Below are positions 18,900 through 28,247 of a stretch of DNA of 33,816 nt, one piece after another. Source of the DNA: Patescibacteria group bacterium (GTDB lineage Bacteria > Patescibacteriota > Minisyncoccia > Phycocordibacterales > GWA1-40-21). The stretch is from positions 1-33,816 of the forward strand of contig JAGWZI010000008.1 in NCBI GenBank assembly GCA_018968925.1, written 5' to 3'. The position numbers were made by a program, and so were the translations under genes. Under the pieces are notes generated by a model. The model saw only the letters and a program-made list of their open reading frames with translations, had not been told where the DNA came from and did no database searches. Within the stretch, counting starts at the first letter, position 1. Each line of letters opens with the position of its first letter.

Positions 18900-18915
18900 G
18901 GATATCGCGATATCC
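18900..18915. repeat. 16-bp perfect palindrome between pilC and the pilin gene
   Basis: GGATATCGCGATATCC, extended outwards by CTTGG...CCAAG with a 2-nt offset. Confidence 0.7.
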
Positions 18916-18977
18916 AAGCCTACGGAAGAATTATACACCTCTACCGGTCTCTCGACGGGAACGGCTGTGGATAACTT

Positions 18978-20183
18978 CTAGACGCCGGCGTTCATGCTGT
19001 AGATCGGCACAAGGACGGCCGCCATGAGGAATCCGACGCCGACGCCAAGGAGGACGATCATGGCCGGCTCGATGAGAGAGACAAGACCGTCGATCTCGTT
19101 CGTCACTTCCCGCTCGTAGAAGACGGAAAGGGTCTTCAGGATGTCGCCGAGCTTGCCGGTCTCTTCGCCGATCTTCGCCATCTGGACGAACATGCCGGGC
19201 ATCTCCGGATGCCTGCCGAGAGTATCCGAGACCGAACTGCCGGCCTTCACGTCGTCGACGACGCGCTTGAGGATCTTTTCGTAGACGAGACTGCCGACGA
19301 CGGTCGAGGTGATCTCGAGGCCCTTTACCATCGGGATGCCGGAAATGATCATGGTGTTCAGGTTGTCCGCCACACGAGAAAGATAGAGCTTCTGGTAGAG
19401 ATTCTTGGCGACGGGCGCCGAAAGCTTGATCTCGTCGAACTCATAGGCTCCAACCGGGGTGCGGAAATACCGGACGACGAAGAATCCGCCGATGACGAGC
19501 GCGACCAGGACGATCCAGCCGTAGCTCGTGAAGAAGCTCGAGAGGCCGAGAACGATCTGCGTGTATGCCGGGATCGGCGTGCCGGAGTCTTTCAGGATGG
19601 CGCCGATCTTCGGGATGACGACGACGAGCATCAAGGCCATGACGGCGATGAACGTGAGGACGACGAATGCCGGATAGATAAGCGCCGTCTCGACTTTCGA
19701 CGTGACGGCATACGACCGGTCGAGATGGTCGGCAAGGTACATGAAGGTCTGGTCGAGCTTGCCCGACTCTTCGCCGGCGCGCACCATGTTCACATAGAAA
19801 TCGGAAAAGACGTCCGGGTGCTTCGCGAGCGCGCCCGATATGGAATCGCCGGCCTGTAGATCGTCGGCCACGTCCTTGAGCTTGCGCCGCAAGACATCCT
19901 TTTCGGACTGCATGGCGAGGAGCTGGAAGATGCGCAAGGCGGAAACCTGCGCGGCGAAGAGCGTCGCCATCTGCCGCGACAGGATAACCACGTCCTTCGT
20001 CGAGATGCGGTCGAAGAACGAGATGTTCGAGAAGAGCGTCGCGCCCTCCTCTTCCGGCTTGATAGTGACGATCGAAAGGCCGCGCTTCTGAAGGGCGCTG
20101 ATCGCCACTTCGATATTGATGGCATCGATGACGCCGTCCTGCGATTTGCCCTGCTGGTCAAGCGATTTGTATCGGAAGTTCAT
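18978..20183 (-). CDS. pilC: Type IV pilus inner-membrane platform protein PilC
   Basis: MNFRYKSLDQQGKSQDGVIDA...LSRQMATLFAAQVSALRIFQLLA..., two GspF domains. Confidence 0.95.
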   Translation of the reverse strand: MNFRYKSLDQQGKSQDGVIDAINIEVAISALQKRGLSIVTIKPEEEGATLFSNISFFDRISTKDVVILSRQMATLFAAQVSALRIFQLLAMQSEKDVLRRKLKDVADDLQAGDSISGALAKHPDVFSDFYVNMVRAGEESGKLDQTFMYLADHLDRSYAVTSKVETALIYPAFVVLTFIAVMALMLVVVIPKIGAILKDSGTPIPAYTQIVLGLSSFFTSYGWIVLVALVIGGFFVVRYFRTPVGAYEFDEIKLSAPVAKNLYQKLYLSRVADNLNTMIISGIPMVKGLEITSTVVGSLVYEKILKRVVDDVKAGSSVSDTLGRHPEMPGMFVQMAKIGEETGKLGDILKTLSVFYEREVTNEIDGLVSLIEPAMIVLLGVGVGFLMAAVLVPIYSMNAGV

Positions 20184-20187
20184 AGAG

Positions 20188-21252
20188 TTACATCATTTTC
20201 TGCAGCACCTTCGCGTCGGATGCGTAGCGGAAGGCGTTCTCGACCGTGATCTCGCCGCGAGCGACGAGCTCGGCCAGGCAGCGGTTCATGTCGATCATGC
20301 CTTCCTGCGACGACGTCTCGATGACCGAGGGAATCTCGTGGACGCGGTTCTCGCGGATGAGGTTCGCCACGGCGTTCGTGTTGATCAGAAGCTCATACGC
20401 CGGAATGAGACCGCCCGAAATGCGCGGGATGAGGCGCTGGGAGAGGATGCCGGTAAGCGACCCCGCGAGCTGGATGCGGATCTCCTCCTGCTGCTCGGCC
20501 GGAAACGAGTCAACAATGCGGGAAATGGTCTGCGCGGCGGTGTTCGTGTGGAGCGTGGAGAGAACGAGATGTCCCGTCTCCGCGGCGGTCACCGCCGTGC
20601 CGATCGTCTCCGCTCCGCGCATCTCGCCGATGAGCGCCACGTCGACGTCCTCGCGGAACATGCTCTGCAAAGCCGTCGCGAAATCCGCGGTGTCGATGCG
20701 CACCTCGCGCTGGTCGATGATGGATTTCTTCGGCTCGTAGACGTATTCGATCGGATCCTCGATCGTGATGATATGCTCGGCGCGGGTTGCGTTGATGTGC
20801 TCGACCAAGGCGGCCAAGGTCGTCGTCTTGCCGTGACCGACCGGACCGACGACGAGGAAGAAACCCTGCGGTTTGTCGGCGAACGCCGTGATCGATTCCG
20901 GCAGATTGAGCTCGGCGATCGAGCGGATCTTCTTCGGAATGAGACGGAGCGCGACGGCGACCGCACCTTGCTGGTAATAGGCGTTGCCGCGGAACCGTTC
21001 GCCGTTCTCGATGCCGTAGGAGAAGTCGAGCTCTTTCGTCTTGACGAACCGGTCGCGCGCTTCGGCGCCGACCATCTCGGTGAGGATGCCGAGAATGTCG
21101 GCCTTGCCGACGACCGGCTGTTTGAGGAGCGGCAGGAGGAGGCCGGCGACGCGGATGACCGGCTGGCGGCCTTCGGCGAGGTGGAGGTCTGACGCGCCTT
21201 CGCGGAAGACGATGCCGACAAGATCAGCGAGGATGGATTTTGAGTCTGTCAT
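20188..21252 (-). CDS. pilT: Type IV pilus retraction ATPase PilT
   Basis: GASDLHLAEGRQPVIRVAG...VVGPVGHGKTTTLAALVEHIN...IEDPIEYVYEPKKSIIDQREV...AETGHLVLSTLHTNTAAQTISRIVD. Confidence 0.95.
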   Translation of the reverse strand: MTDSKSILADLVGIVFREGASDLHLAEGRQPVIRVAGLLLPLLKQPVVGKADILGILTEMVGAEARDRFVKTKELDFSYGIENGERFRGNAYYQQGAVAVALRLIPKKIRSIAELNLPESITAFADKPQGFFLVVGPVGHGKTTTLAALVEHINATRAEHIITIEDPIEYVYEPKKSIIDQREVRIDTADFATALQSMFREDVDVALIGEMRGAETIGTAVTAAETGHLVLSTLHTNTAAQTISRIVDSFPAEQQEEIRIQLAGSLTGILSQRLIPRISGGLIPAYELLINTNAVANLIRENRVHEIPSVIETSSQEGMIDMNRCLAELVARGEITVENAFRYASDAKVLQKMM

Positions 21253-21268
21253 GGTAATGTATGAAAAA

Positions 21269-21667
21269 TTATTTCTTTCCTGCCGTCTTCTCGTAAATGT
21301 GCGACACCTGCTCGACGACTTCGGACGGCACGGTCGTCGCCTTCACGATGTACCCGGCGACGCCGAGATCCCGCGCCCGCGAGACGTCCGACGGCATGCT
21401 CTGGTTCGTCAGCATGATGGCGATGGCGTGCGACGCGAGGCGGTTTTTCTTGATCTCCTCGTACACGGAAAAGCCGTCCATGAGCGGCATGACGAGATCG
21501 AGCAGAATGATGTCCGGAGAGAAGCCGTCCTTGAGCGCGGAGACCGCCGCGACGCCGCTTGGAGCCGTGCGGACATCGAAATTGTTCTTGCCGAATTTCA
21601 GGGCGTACATGTCGAGCAGAAATTTGTCGTCGTCGATGATGAGGATTTTCTTTTTCTCTTCCTTCAT
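21269..21667 (-). CDS. CheY-like response regulator receiver protein
   Basis: ILIIDDDKFLLDMYALKF...IILLDLVMPLMDGF...IAIMLTNQ...GVAGYIVKA; receiver Asp, Thr and Lys present. Confidence 0.93.
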   Translation of the reverse strand: MKEEKKKILIIDDDKFLLDMYALKFGKNNFDVRTAPSGVAAVSALKDGFSPDIILLDLVMPLMDGFSVYEEIKKNRLASHAIAIMLTNQSMPSDVSRARDLGVAGYIVKATTVPSEVVEQVSHIYEKTAGKK

Positions 21668-21707
21668 ATTTTTATTATAGCACGCCTGCCGCCGCTCGAA
21701 AGCGAAC

Positions 21708-23414
<1,707 letters not shown>

Positions 23415-23425
23415 GGGGGAAAAGC

Positions 23426-23785
23426 CTATTTGATCTTCACGTGGATCGTCGTGGTCGATACGGCGCCGGTCGATCCGACGGGCGCGAACGGATTGTCGCG
23501 GCCTGCGGGCGGCGCGGAAAACGTGACCGTATTGTCATGCAAGTTGACGAACGCCGGGCTGAAGAAGAGCGTGTCGCTCAGATTGCCCTGGCTTTTCACC
23601 TGCTGCATTTCCTGCAACAGATTGTAAATATAGGCGGCATCGGAGGAATTCGCCGGCCCGGCCGCGCTGCCCGCGGCCACGGAGAGGGACGAATCGCTCG
23701 GCGCCGACCCGGTATTGCCGAGATACCAGAACGCGAGAAGCGTGATGAGTCCTGCTATGGCGATGGCGAAGATTGCTTTTTTCAT
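23426..23785 (-). CDS. Small membrane/periplasmic protein of the pilus operon (PilP-position)
   Basis: MKKAIFAIAIAGLITLLAFWYLGN...PAGRDNPFAPVGSTG; between pilO-like and pilB. Confidence 0.6.
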   Translation of the reverse strand: MKKAIFAIAIAGLITLLAFWYLGNTGSAPSDSSLSVAAGSAAGPANSSDAAYIYNLLQEMQQVKSQGNLSDTLFFSPAFVNLHDNTVTFSAPPAGRDNPFAPVGSTGAVSTTTIHVKIK

Positions 23786-23786
23786 G

Positions 23787-24356
23787 TTATTGGAGCCAAT
23801 AGGTGTTCAGCGTGACATCGTAGGTGTAGAGACCGGTATCGTTCGACGAGAATGAAATGTTCGTGATGTCGACGAGGCGCAGATTCTGCTCGAGCGCCGA
23901 AAGAAAACCGAGGAAATCGGAATAGGACGCGTTCGCCACGCTGAAGCTGACCGCGAGCGTGCCGTACGACTGTCCGGCGGACAGGACGCTCGACGCGACG
24001 CCCGTCGTCACGGAGAAATTCTGGGCCGCAAGACCGCGCGACGAGGCGATCTGGCTGATCTCGATGATGAGGCGCAGGTTGTCGACGTTCGCCGGCAGCA
24101 TGCGGGCGAGTTTCGTCTGATCGTCGGTGCTGATCGTGTTCGCCTTGTTCACGAGATCGTTCTCCTCGGCCACCACCGACTTGGCGCTCGCCGACAGGTC
24201 CTGGTATTTGGCAAGTTCGTTCTGCAAATCGACGACGCTGTAGGTCGTGTAATCGCCCGGAACTTCGTTCGCGGCGCTCCGGTAATTCGGATCGACGTAG
24301 CCGAAAAAGACGCCGATGGAAGCTATGAAAAGCAAGATGGGAAAGATGAAGTTCAT
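23787..24356 (-). CDS. PilO-like pilus assembly protein
   Basis: MNFIFPILLFIASIGVFFGYVDPNYRSAANE...coiled-coil...ferredoxin-like tail; position after the pilN-like gene. Confidence 0.75.
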   Translation of the reverse strand: MNFIFPILLFIASIGVFFGYVDPNYRSAANEVPGDYTTYSVVDLQNELAKYQDLSASAKSVVAEENDLVNKANTISTDDQTKLARMLPANVDNLRLIIEISQIASSRGLAAQNFSVTTGVASSVLSAGQSYGTLAVSFSVANASYSDFLGFLSALEQNLRLVDITNISFSSNDTGLYTYDVTLNTYWLQ

Positions 24357-24363
24357 GGCGTTG

Positions 24364-24999
24364 TTATTGGCCTTGCGGCGCGGCGGCCGCAGCAACCGTA
24401 TTCGCGTACGACAGGTAGCTCGGATTCACGGTCGCCGAGAACGAGAACGAGACGCTCCCGTCGGCGGCGTTGTAGCTGAAGCTCGAGAGCTTCGGATTGC
24501 TGATGACGTTCTTCCAGTCCGGCTTGCCGAACTCGTCTTCCTGCGAAGCGACAGACGTCCAGCCGCGTCCGACGCCGGAGAGCTCGATCTGCACCGTCGG
24601 ATTGCCGCTCGCATCCTTGCCGCCCGACGAGAACGAGAAGTTCGTGAAGCGGACGTCGACGTCGGTCACCTTCTGGAGGAAAGCGAAGATCGGCGTTATG
24701 GCGACATGCTTCGACAGCAGCGTGCCGCCCGCGTTGATGCGGTTGTTGAGGTCGATGATGTTCTCGATCGTGGCCGCGTCGGCGACAATGCCGGTCTTGT
24801 TCGAGGTGATCCCCGCCTGTTCGCTCGCGATCTGTTGCGCCAGGATCTTCTTCTCAAGGAAGACCCACGCACCGAGACCGACGGCGACGAAAAAGACGAT
24901 GATCGAGAGCAGCGTGAGAAAACCGATGCCGCCTCCGGCCGATTTCGGCTGGGCGATCGGGGCTTTCGGTATGAACGATGTCTTGAATTGCGTATCCAT
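24364..24999 (-). CDS. PilN-like pilus assembly protein
   Basis: Short cytoplasmic N-terminus, TM (IGFLTLLSIIVFFVAVGLGAWVFL), coiled coil; directly after pilM. Confidence 0.7.
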   Translation of the reverse strand: MDTQFKTSFIPKAPIAQPKSAGGGIGFLTLLSIIVFFVAVGLGAWVFLEKKILAQQIASEQAGITSNKTGIVADAATIENIIDLNNRINAGGTLLSKHVAITPIFAFLQKVTDVDVRFTNFSFSSGGKDASGNPTVQIELSGVGRGWTSVASQEDEFGKPDWKNVISNPKLSSFSYNAADGSVSFSFSATVNPSYLSYANTVAAAAAPQGQ

Positions 25000-25053
25000 T
25001 CTTCCTTTATTATACCCTGTCCTGCAAAAAAAGCACTGCGTTTCGCCTGTTGA

Positions 25054-26172
25054 CTACGATTCCTGGAGTTTCCGTATGGCAAGGCCGATGGCGGCGGTGA
25101 ATTCCGGCCCCGCGGTCTTGAGCACGTTCGCGAGGAATGCCGGATAGGCGACTTTGCCGAAGGGATCGGCGACCTCGACGGGCGCACCGAACGCCGCCTG
25201 CGCCTTCTCCGGCAAGCCTTTGAGGAGCGCTCCCCCGCCCGTCAGGATGACGCGGCTGATCTTCTTGTCGGATTTGCGGTAATAGTCGAGCACGAACCGC
25301 CCCGCTTCGGCGAAAATATAGTCGATACTTACGGACGAAACCTGCGCGATGCCGGGTCCCGTGCCCGTGGCGGCGAGCCCTTGGGCGCGCTTCGTCTTCT
25401 CCGCTTCGACGAAAGATACGGACAAGGATGCCGCGATGGCAAGCGTGATATCCTGCCCGCCGCGATTCACGACATGCGACGCGCGCAGGATGCCGCGCTC
25501 GACAATGAAGACCTTCGTCGATCCCGCGCCAAAATCCATGATCATGACGGGCGCGATCGCCGGTTCGAGCACTGCGCGCATCGTGCTGAAGATCTCCACT
25601 TCCGAAAACGTCGCGTTGATCGCGGAAAGTTTCTGGATGTCCTGGTTCTTCCTGATCGCGTCGTTCGTGATGACGACGAGGAGCACCTCGGTGCCGACCG
25701 CCTCGGGCGTTTTCTCGCCGTTCCTGAATTCGGAGACCGTGCTCTCGTCCTTCGGCACCGCCCACCAGTCGAGCGTCACTTCGGAGATCGGCACGGGAAT
25801 GTATTTGCGCGCTTCAAGCGGCACCATATCGGGGAGCGACCGCTCGTCGGACGTCGGCAGGCGGATGAACGAGACGAACGACGAGCCGATCGGGATCGAA
25901 ATGCCGCAATTCACGGTCGTCGTGTTCGATTCCTTGAGCACGTCTTTGAGCGCCTCGGCGATCTTGTCCGCCGGCAATATCGCCGCGCGGCCGAGGTCCG
26001 TGCCGGCGTACGGGCCGAGCGCGATCTCGCCGTACGTCTCGAGCACCGCCTTGCCGCCTTTCTTTTTGAGCTGGACGATCTTGATCGAAGAGGAACCGAT
26101 GTCGATGCCAAGGACGCTCTCGGCCTTTTCCGAGGAGAACGAGCTGAAGATGTTCGATAGGAAATTCGCCAT
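25054..26172 (-). CDS. pilM: Type IV pilus assembly protein PilM
   Basis: SVLGIDIGSSSIKIVQLKKKGGKAVLETYGEI...MDFGAGSTKVFIVERG...RVILTGGGALLKGL; actin-like ATPase fold. Confidence 0.93.
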   Translation of the reverse strand: MANFLSNIFSSFSSEKAESVLGIDIGSSSIKIVQLKKKGGKAVLETYGEIALGPYAGTDLGRAAILPADKIAEALKDVLKESNTTTVNCGISIPIGSSFVSFIRLPTSDERSLPDMVPLEARKYIPVPISEVTLDWWAVPKDESTVSEFRNGEKTPEAVGTEVLLVVITNDAIRKNQDIQKLSAINATFSEVEIFSTMRAVLEPAIAPVMIMDFGAGSTKVFIVERGILRASHVVNRGGQDITLAIAASLSVSFVEAEKTKRAQGLAATGTGPGIAQVSSVSIDYIFAEAGRFVLDYYRKSDKKISRVILTGGGALLKGLPEKAQAAFGAPVEVADPFGKVAYPAFLANVLKTAGPEFTAAIGLAIRKLQES

Positions 26173-26197
26173 TGCGCCTCTCTATTATGATATTCCA

Positions 26198-26210
26198 TGC
26201 TAGTATAGCA
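26198..26210. promoter_or_regulatory. Overlapping divergent -10 elements between pilM and comF
   Basis: TGCTAGTATAGCA is symmetric: plus reads TGC-TAGTAT, minus reads TGC-TATACT (with TTGAAG-N16 upstream on minus). Confidence 0.5.
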
Positions 26211-26228
26211 CGGTACGCACGCTCTTCA

Positions 26229-26900
26229 ATGATTTCCGACGACCTATTTCCCCGCATCCGCCGCTTCTTCAGCGCCGCGCTCTCGCTCGTCCTGCCGAAA
26301 GACGCGCTCGCGGCGGAACTCGAATCGCTTTCTCCCGCGGACATCCTCGAGCGCATTCCCCGGGCCGAAGAATTGCCGGAAAAATTGCACGCCGTCCTCT
26401 CCTACCGCCATCCGCTCACCCGACAGGCGGTCTGGGAGATCAAATACCGCGGCAATCGTGCCGTCACCGAGACGTTTTCGCGCATAGCATATGAATCGAT
26501 CGTCGGCGCGCTCGCGGACGAACTGGCGCTCGATCGTTTTTCACATCCCCTCCTTGTTCCCGTGCCGGCAAGTCCGAGCACGATGAAAACGCGCGGCTTC
26601 AACCAATGCGTTCGGATCGCCCGTATTATGGAGAACATGGACGGCGGAAAGAATTTCGAGGTCCGTTTCGACGCGGTGCGCAAAGTGAAAGACACGCCGC
26701 ACCAGGCGCGGTCGCGCAACCGCGCCGAACGCCTGGCGAATTTGGAGGACAGTTTCGCCGCGGAGGAAAAAATAATCCGCGGCCGGAACGTCATCGTTCT
26801 CGACGACGTCATCACGACCGGCGCGACGATGCGGGAAATGTCCCGCGCGCTGCGCGCCGCCGGCGCAAAAAAGGTCGTCGGGTTTGCGATAGCACATTGA
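26229..26900 (+). CDS. comF: ComF-family phosphoribosyltransferase lacking the N-terminal zinc finger
   Basis: AVWEIKYRGNRAV...PLLVPVPASPSTMKTRGFNQC...KVKDTPHQARSRNRAERLANLEDSF...GRNVIVLDDVITTGATMREMSRALRAAGAKKV. Confidence 0.9.
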   Translation: MISDDLFPRIRRFFSAALSLVLPKDALAAELESLSPADILERIPRAEELPEKLHAVLSYRHPLTRQAVWEIKYRGNRAVTETFSRIAYESIVGALADELALDRFSHPLLVPVPASPSTMKTRGFNQCVRIARIMENMDGGKNFEVRFDAVRKVKDTPHQARSRNRAERLANLEDSFAAEEKIIRGRNVIVLDDVITTGATMREMSRALRAAGAKKVVGFAIAH

Positions 26901-26922
26901 ATCGTGCTACGCTTCCCGCATC

Positions 26923-26994
26923 GCCCCCGTCGTTCAATGGATAGGATGCTTCCCTCCGAAGGAAGCGATGCAGGTTCGATTCCTGCCGAGGGCA
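26923..26994 (+). tRNA. tRNA-Arg(CCG)
   Basis: GCCCCCGTCGTTCAATGGATAGGATGCTTCCCTCCGAAGGAAGCGATGCAGGTTCGATTCCTGCCGAGGGCA; anticodon loop CTCCGAA; one C5-A68 acceptor mismatch. Confidence 0.9.
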
Positions 26995-27036
26995 CAAAAA
27001 AATAAACGCCGCCGGGCGTTTTATTTTTTTGTGCCC
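26990..27036. terminator. Long hairpin that incorporates the tRNA-Arg 3' end
   Basis: GGGCACAAAAAAATAAACGCC (26990-27010) / GGGCGTTTTATTTTTTTGTGCCC (27014-27036); one bulge; the first five bases belong to tRNA-Arg. Confidence 0.8.
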
Positions 27037-27078
27037 GAGAGAAAGCGCGGGGCGCTTTCGTGCAGGAATCGAAGCCTG
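27031..27078 (+). repeat. Inverted degenerate copy of the tRNA-Arg 3' end, interrupted by a GC hairpin
   Basis: GTGCCC + GAAAGCGC-GGG-GCGCTTTC hairpin (27041-27059) + GCAGGAATCGAAGCCTG; the tRNA-Arg complement is GTGCCCTCGGCAGGAATCGAACCTGC. Confidence 0.7.
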
Positions 27079-27167
27079 ATTGAGCCGAGCTTGGAGCGTA
27101 TCCGCGAACAAGCGAGCCAATCGGGGTACTGACTCTGTAAGAGTCGAGTCGGCCGAATGCACAAAAA

Positions 27168-27665
27168 CTACGAAACCTTCACGAATTTCCCGACGATGAC
27201 GCCGATCAGGATCGCCGCGCCGCCGAGGAGCGCCATTTTCGCCGCATGGTCGAGCATGCGCACGCGCGAAACTTTCGCCGCGGCAAGGCCGACGAGAAAG
27301 AGAGCTGCGACGGATGCGACGATCGAGACCCAAAACGCCGCGACGGGCGCGAGGAACACGTACGGCAGGATGGGAATGCACGAGGCGAGCACGAACGAAA
27401 CGAACATCACGAACGCGGAGAGCGCCGCGCGAGCGCCGGACACTTCGCCGCGGGCGTCGTATTCCTCGGTCGATTCTTCGGACAGGAAACTGCCGACCGC
27501 CATGGAAAACGCCTCGACGAACGCGTACACGATGCCGGTCATGATGATGACGCGCGGCGCCGTGCCACCGATGTCGATGCCGGCGAGCAGGCCGACGGTC
27601 GAGACCAGGCTGTCGATCACGCCGAAAATGATATTACGGAGATAGATGTCGGCGTTCGATTTCAT
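27168..27665 (-). CDS. VIT1/CCC1-family transporter
   Basis: NIIFGVIDSLVSTVGLLAGIDIGG...IMTGIVYAFVEAFSMAVGSFLSEESTEEY; VIT family pattern. Confidence 0.85.
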   Translation of the reverse strand: MKSNADIYLRNIIFGVIDSLVSTVGLLAGIDIGGTAPRVIIMTGIVYAFVEAFSMAVGSFLSEESTEEYDARGEVSGARAALSAFVMFVSFVLASCIPILPYVFLAPVAAFWVSIVASVAALFLVGLAAAKVSRVRMLDHAAKMALLGGAAILIGVIVGKFVKVS

Positions 27666-27682
27666 GCCGCAATCATCTCACA

Positions 27683-28168
27683 TCAGCCGTTGAGACGCCA
27701 GATGGCAAAGTTGAGATACGCCGCAAAGCTCACCCAGACAATATACGGCGCAAGGAACCACGCCGCCGCGCGGGAAACCTTCGCGAACACTGCGATCGTC
27801 GCCACAATAAAAAGCCAGAGAATGACAATTTCGACGAACGCCGCGCCAGGATTATGCAGGCCGAAAAAGATGACGGACCACAAAACATTCAAAACAAGCT
27901 GCGCGGCGAAAACCGCTATCGCGGTTTTCGCCGTCCCTTTCTCCTCGGGCATTTCCCCTGCCCGCTTCCAGATGAGAAAAAGCGCAACACCCATCAAGGC
28001 AAAAAGCGTCGTCCACACCGGCGCAAAAATCCAATTCGGCGGATTGATCGCTGGTTTCACAAGTTCTGCATACCATGTCCCGATCGCCGGTGTGGTAAAT
28101 ATCGCACCGACCGCCCCCACTGCTTCGCATCCCGCCACGCACCCGAGAAGTTTAAGAAAAATTTTCAT
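27683..28168 (-). CDS. tspO: TspO/MBR family protein
   Basis: TWYAELVKPAINPPNWIFAPVWTTLFALMGVALFLIWK...LVLNVLWSVIFFGLHNPGAAFVEI. Confidence 0.93.
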   Translation of the reverse strand: MKIFLKLLGCVAGCEAVGAVGAIFTTPAIGTWYAELVKPAINPPNWIFAPVWTTLFALMGVALFLIWKRAGEMPEEKGTAKTAIAVFAAQLVLNVLWSVIFFGLHNPGAAFVEIVILWLFIVATIAVFAKVSRAAAWFLAPYIVWVSFAAYLNFAIWRLNG

Positions 28169-28247
28169 ATTATTTTTTCTATTTATCATTTTTCATATTT
28201 TCGATATTTATCATTTCTCGATTATGTTTGTTTCTGAAGACATATCA

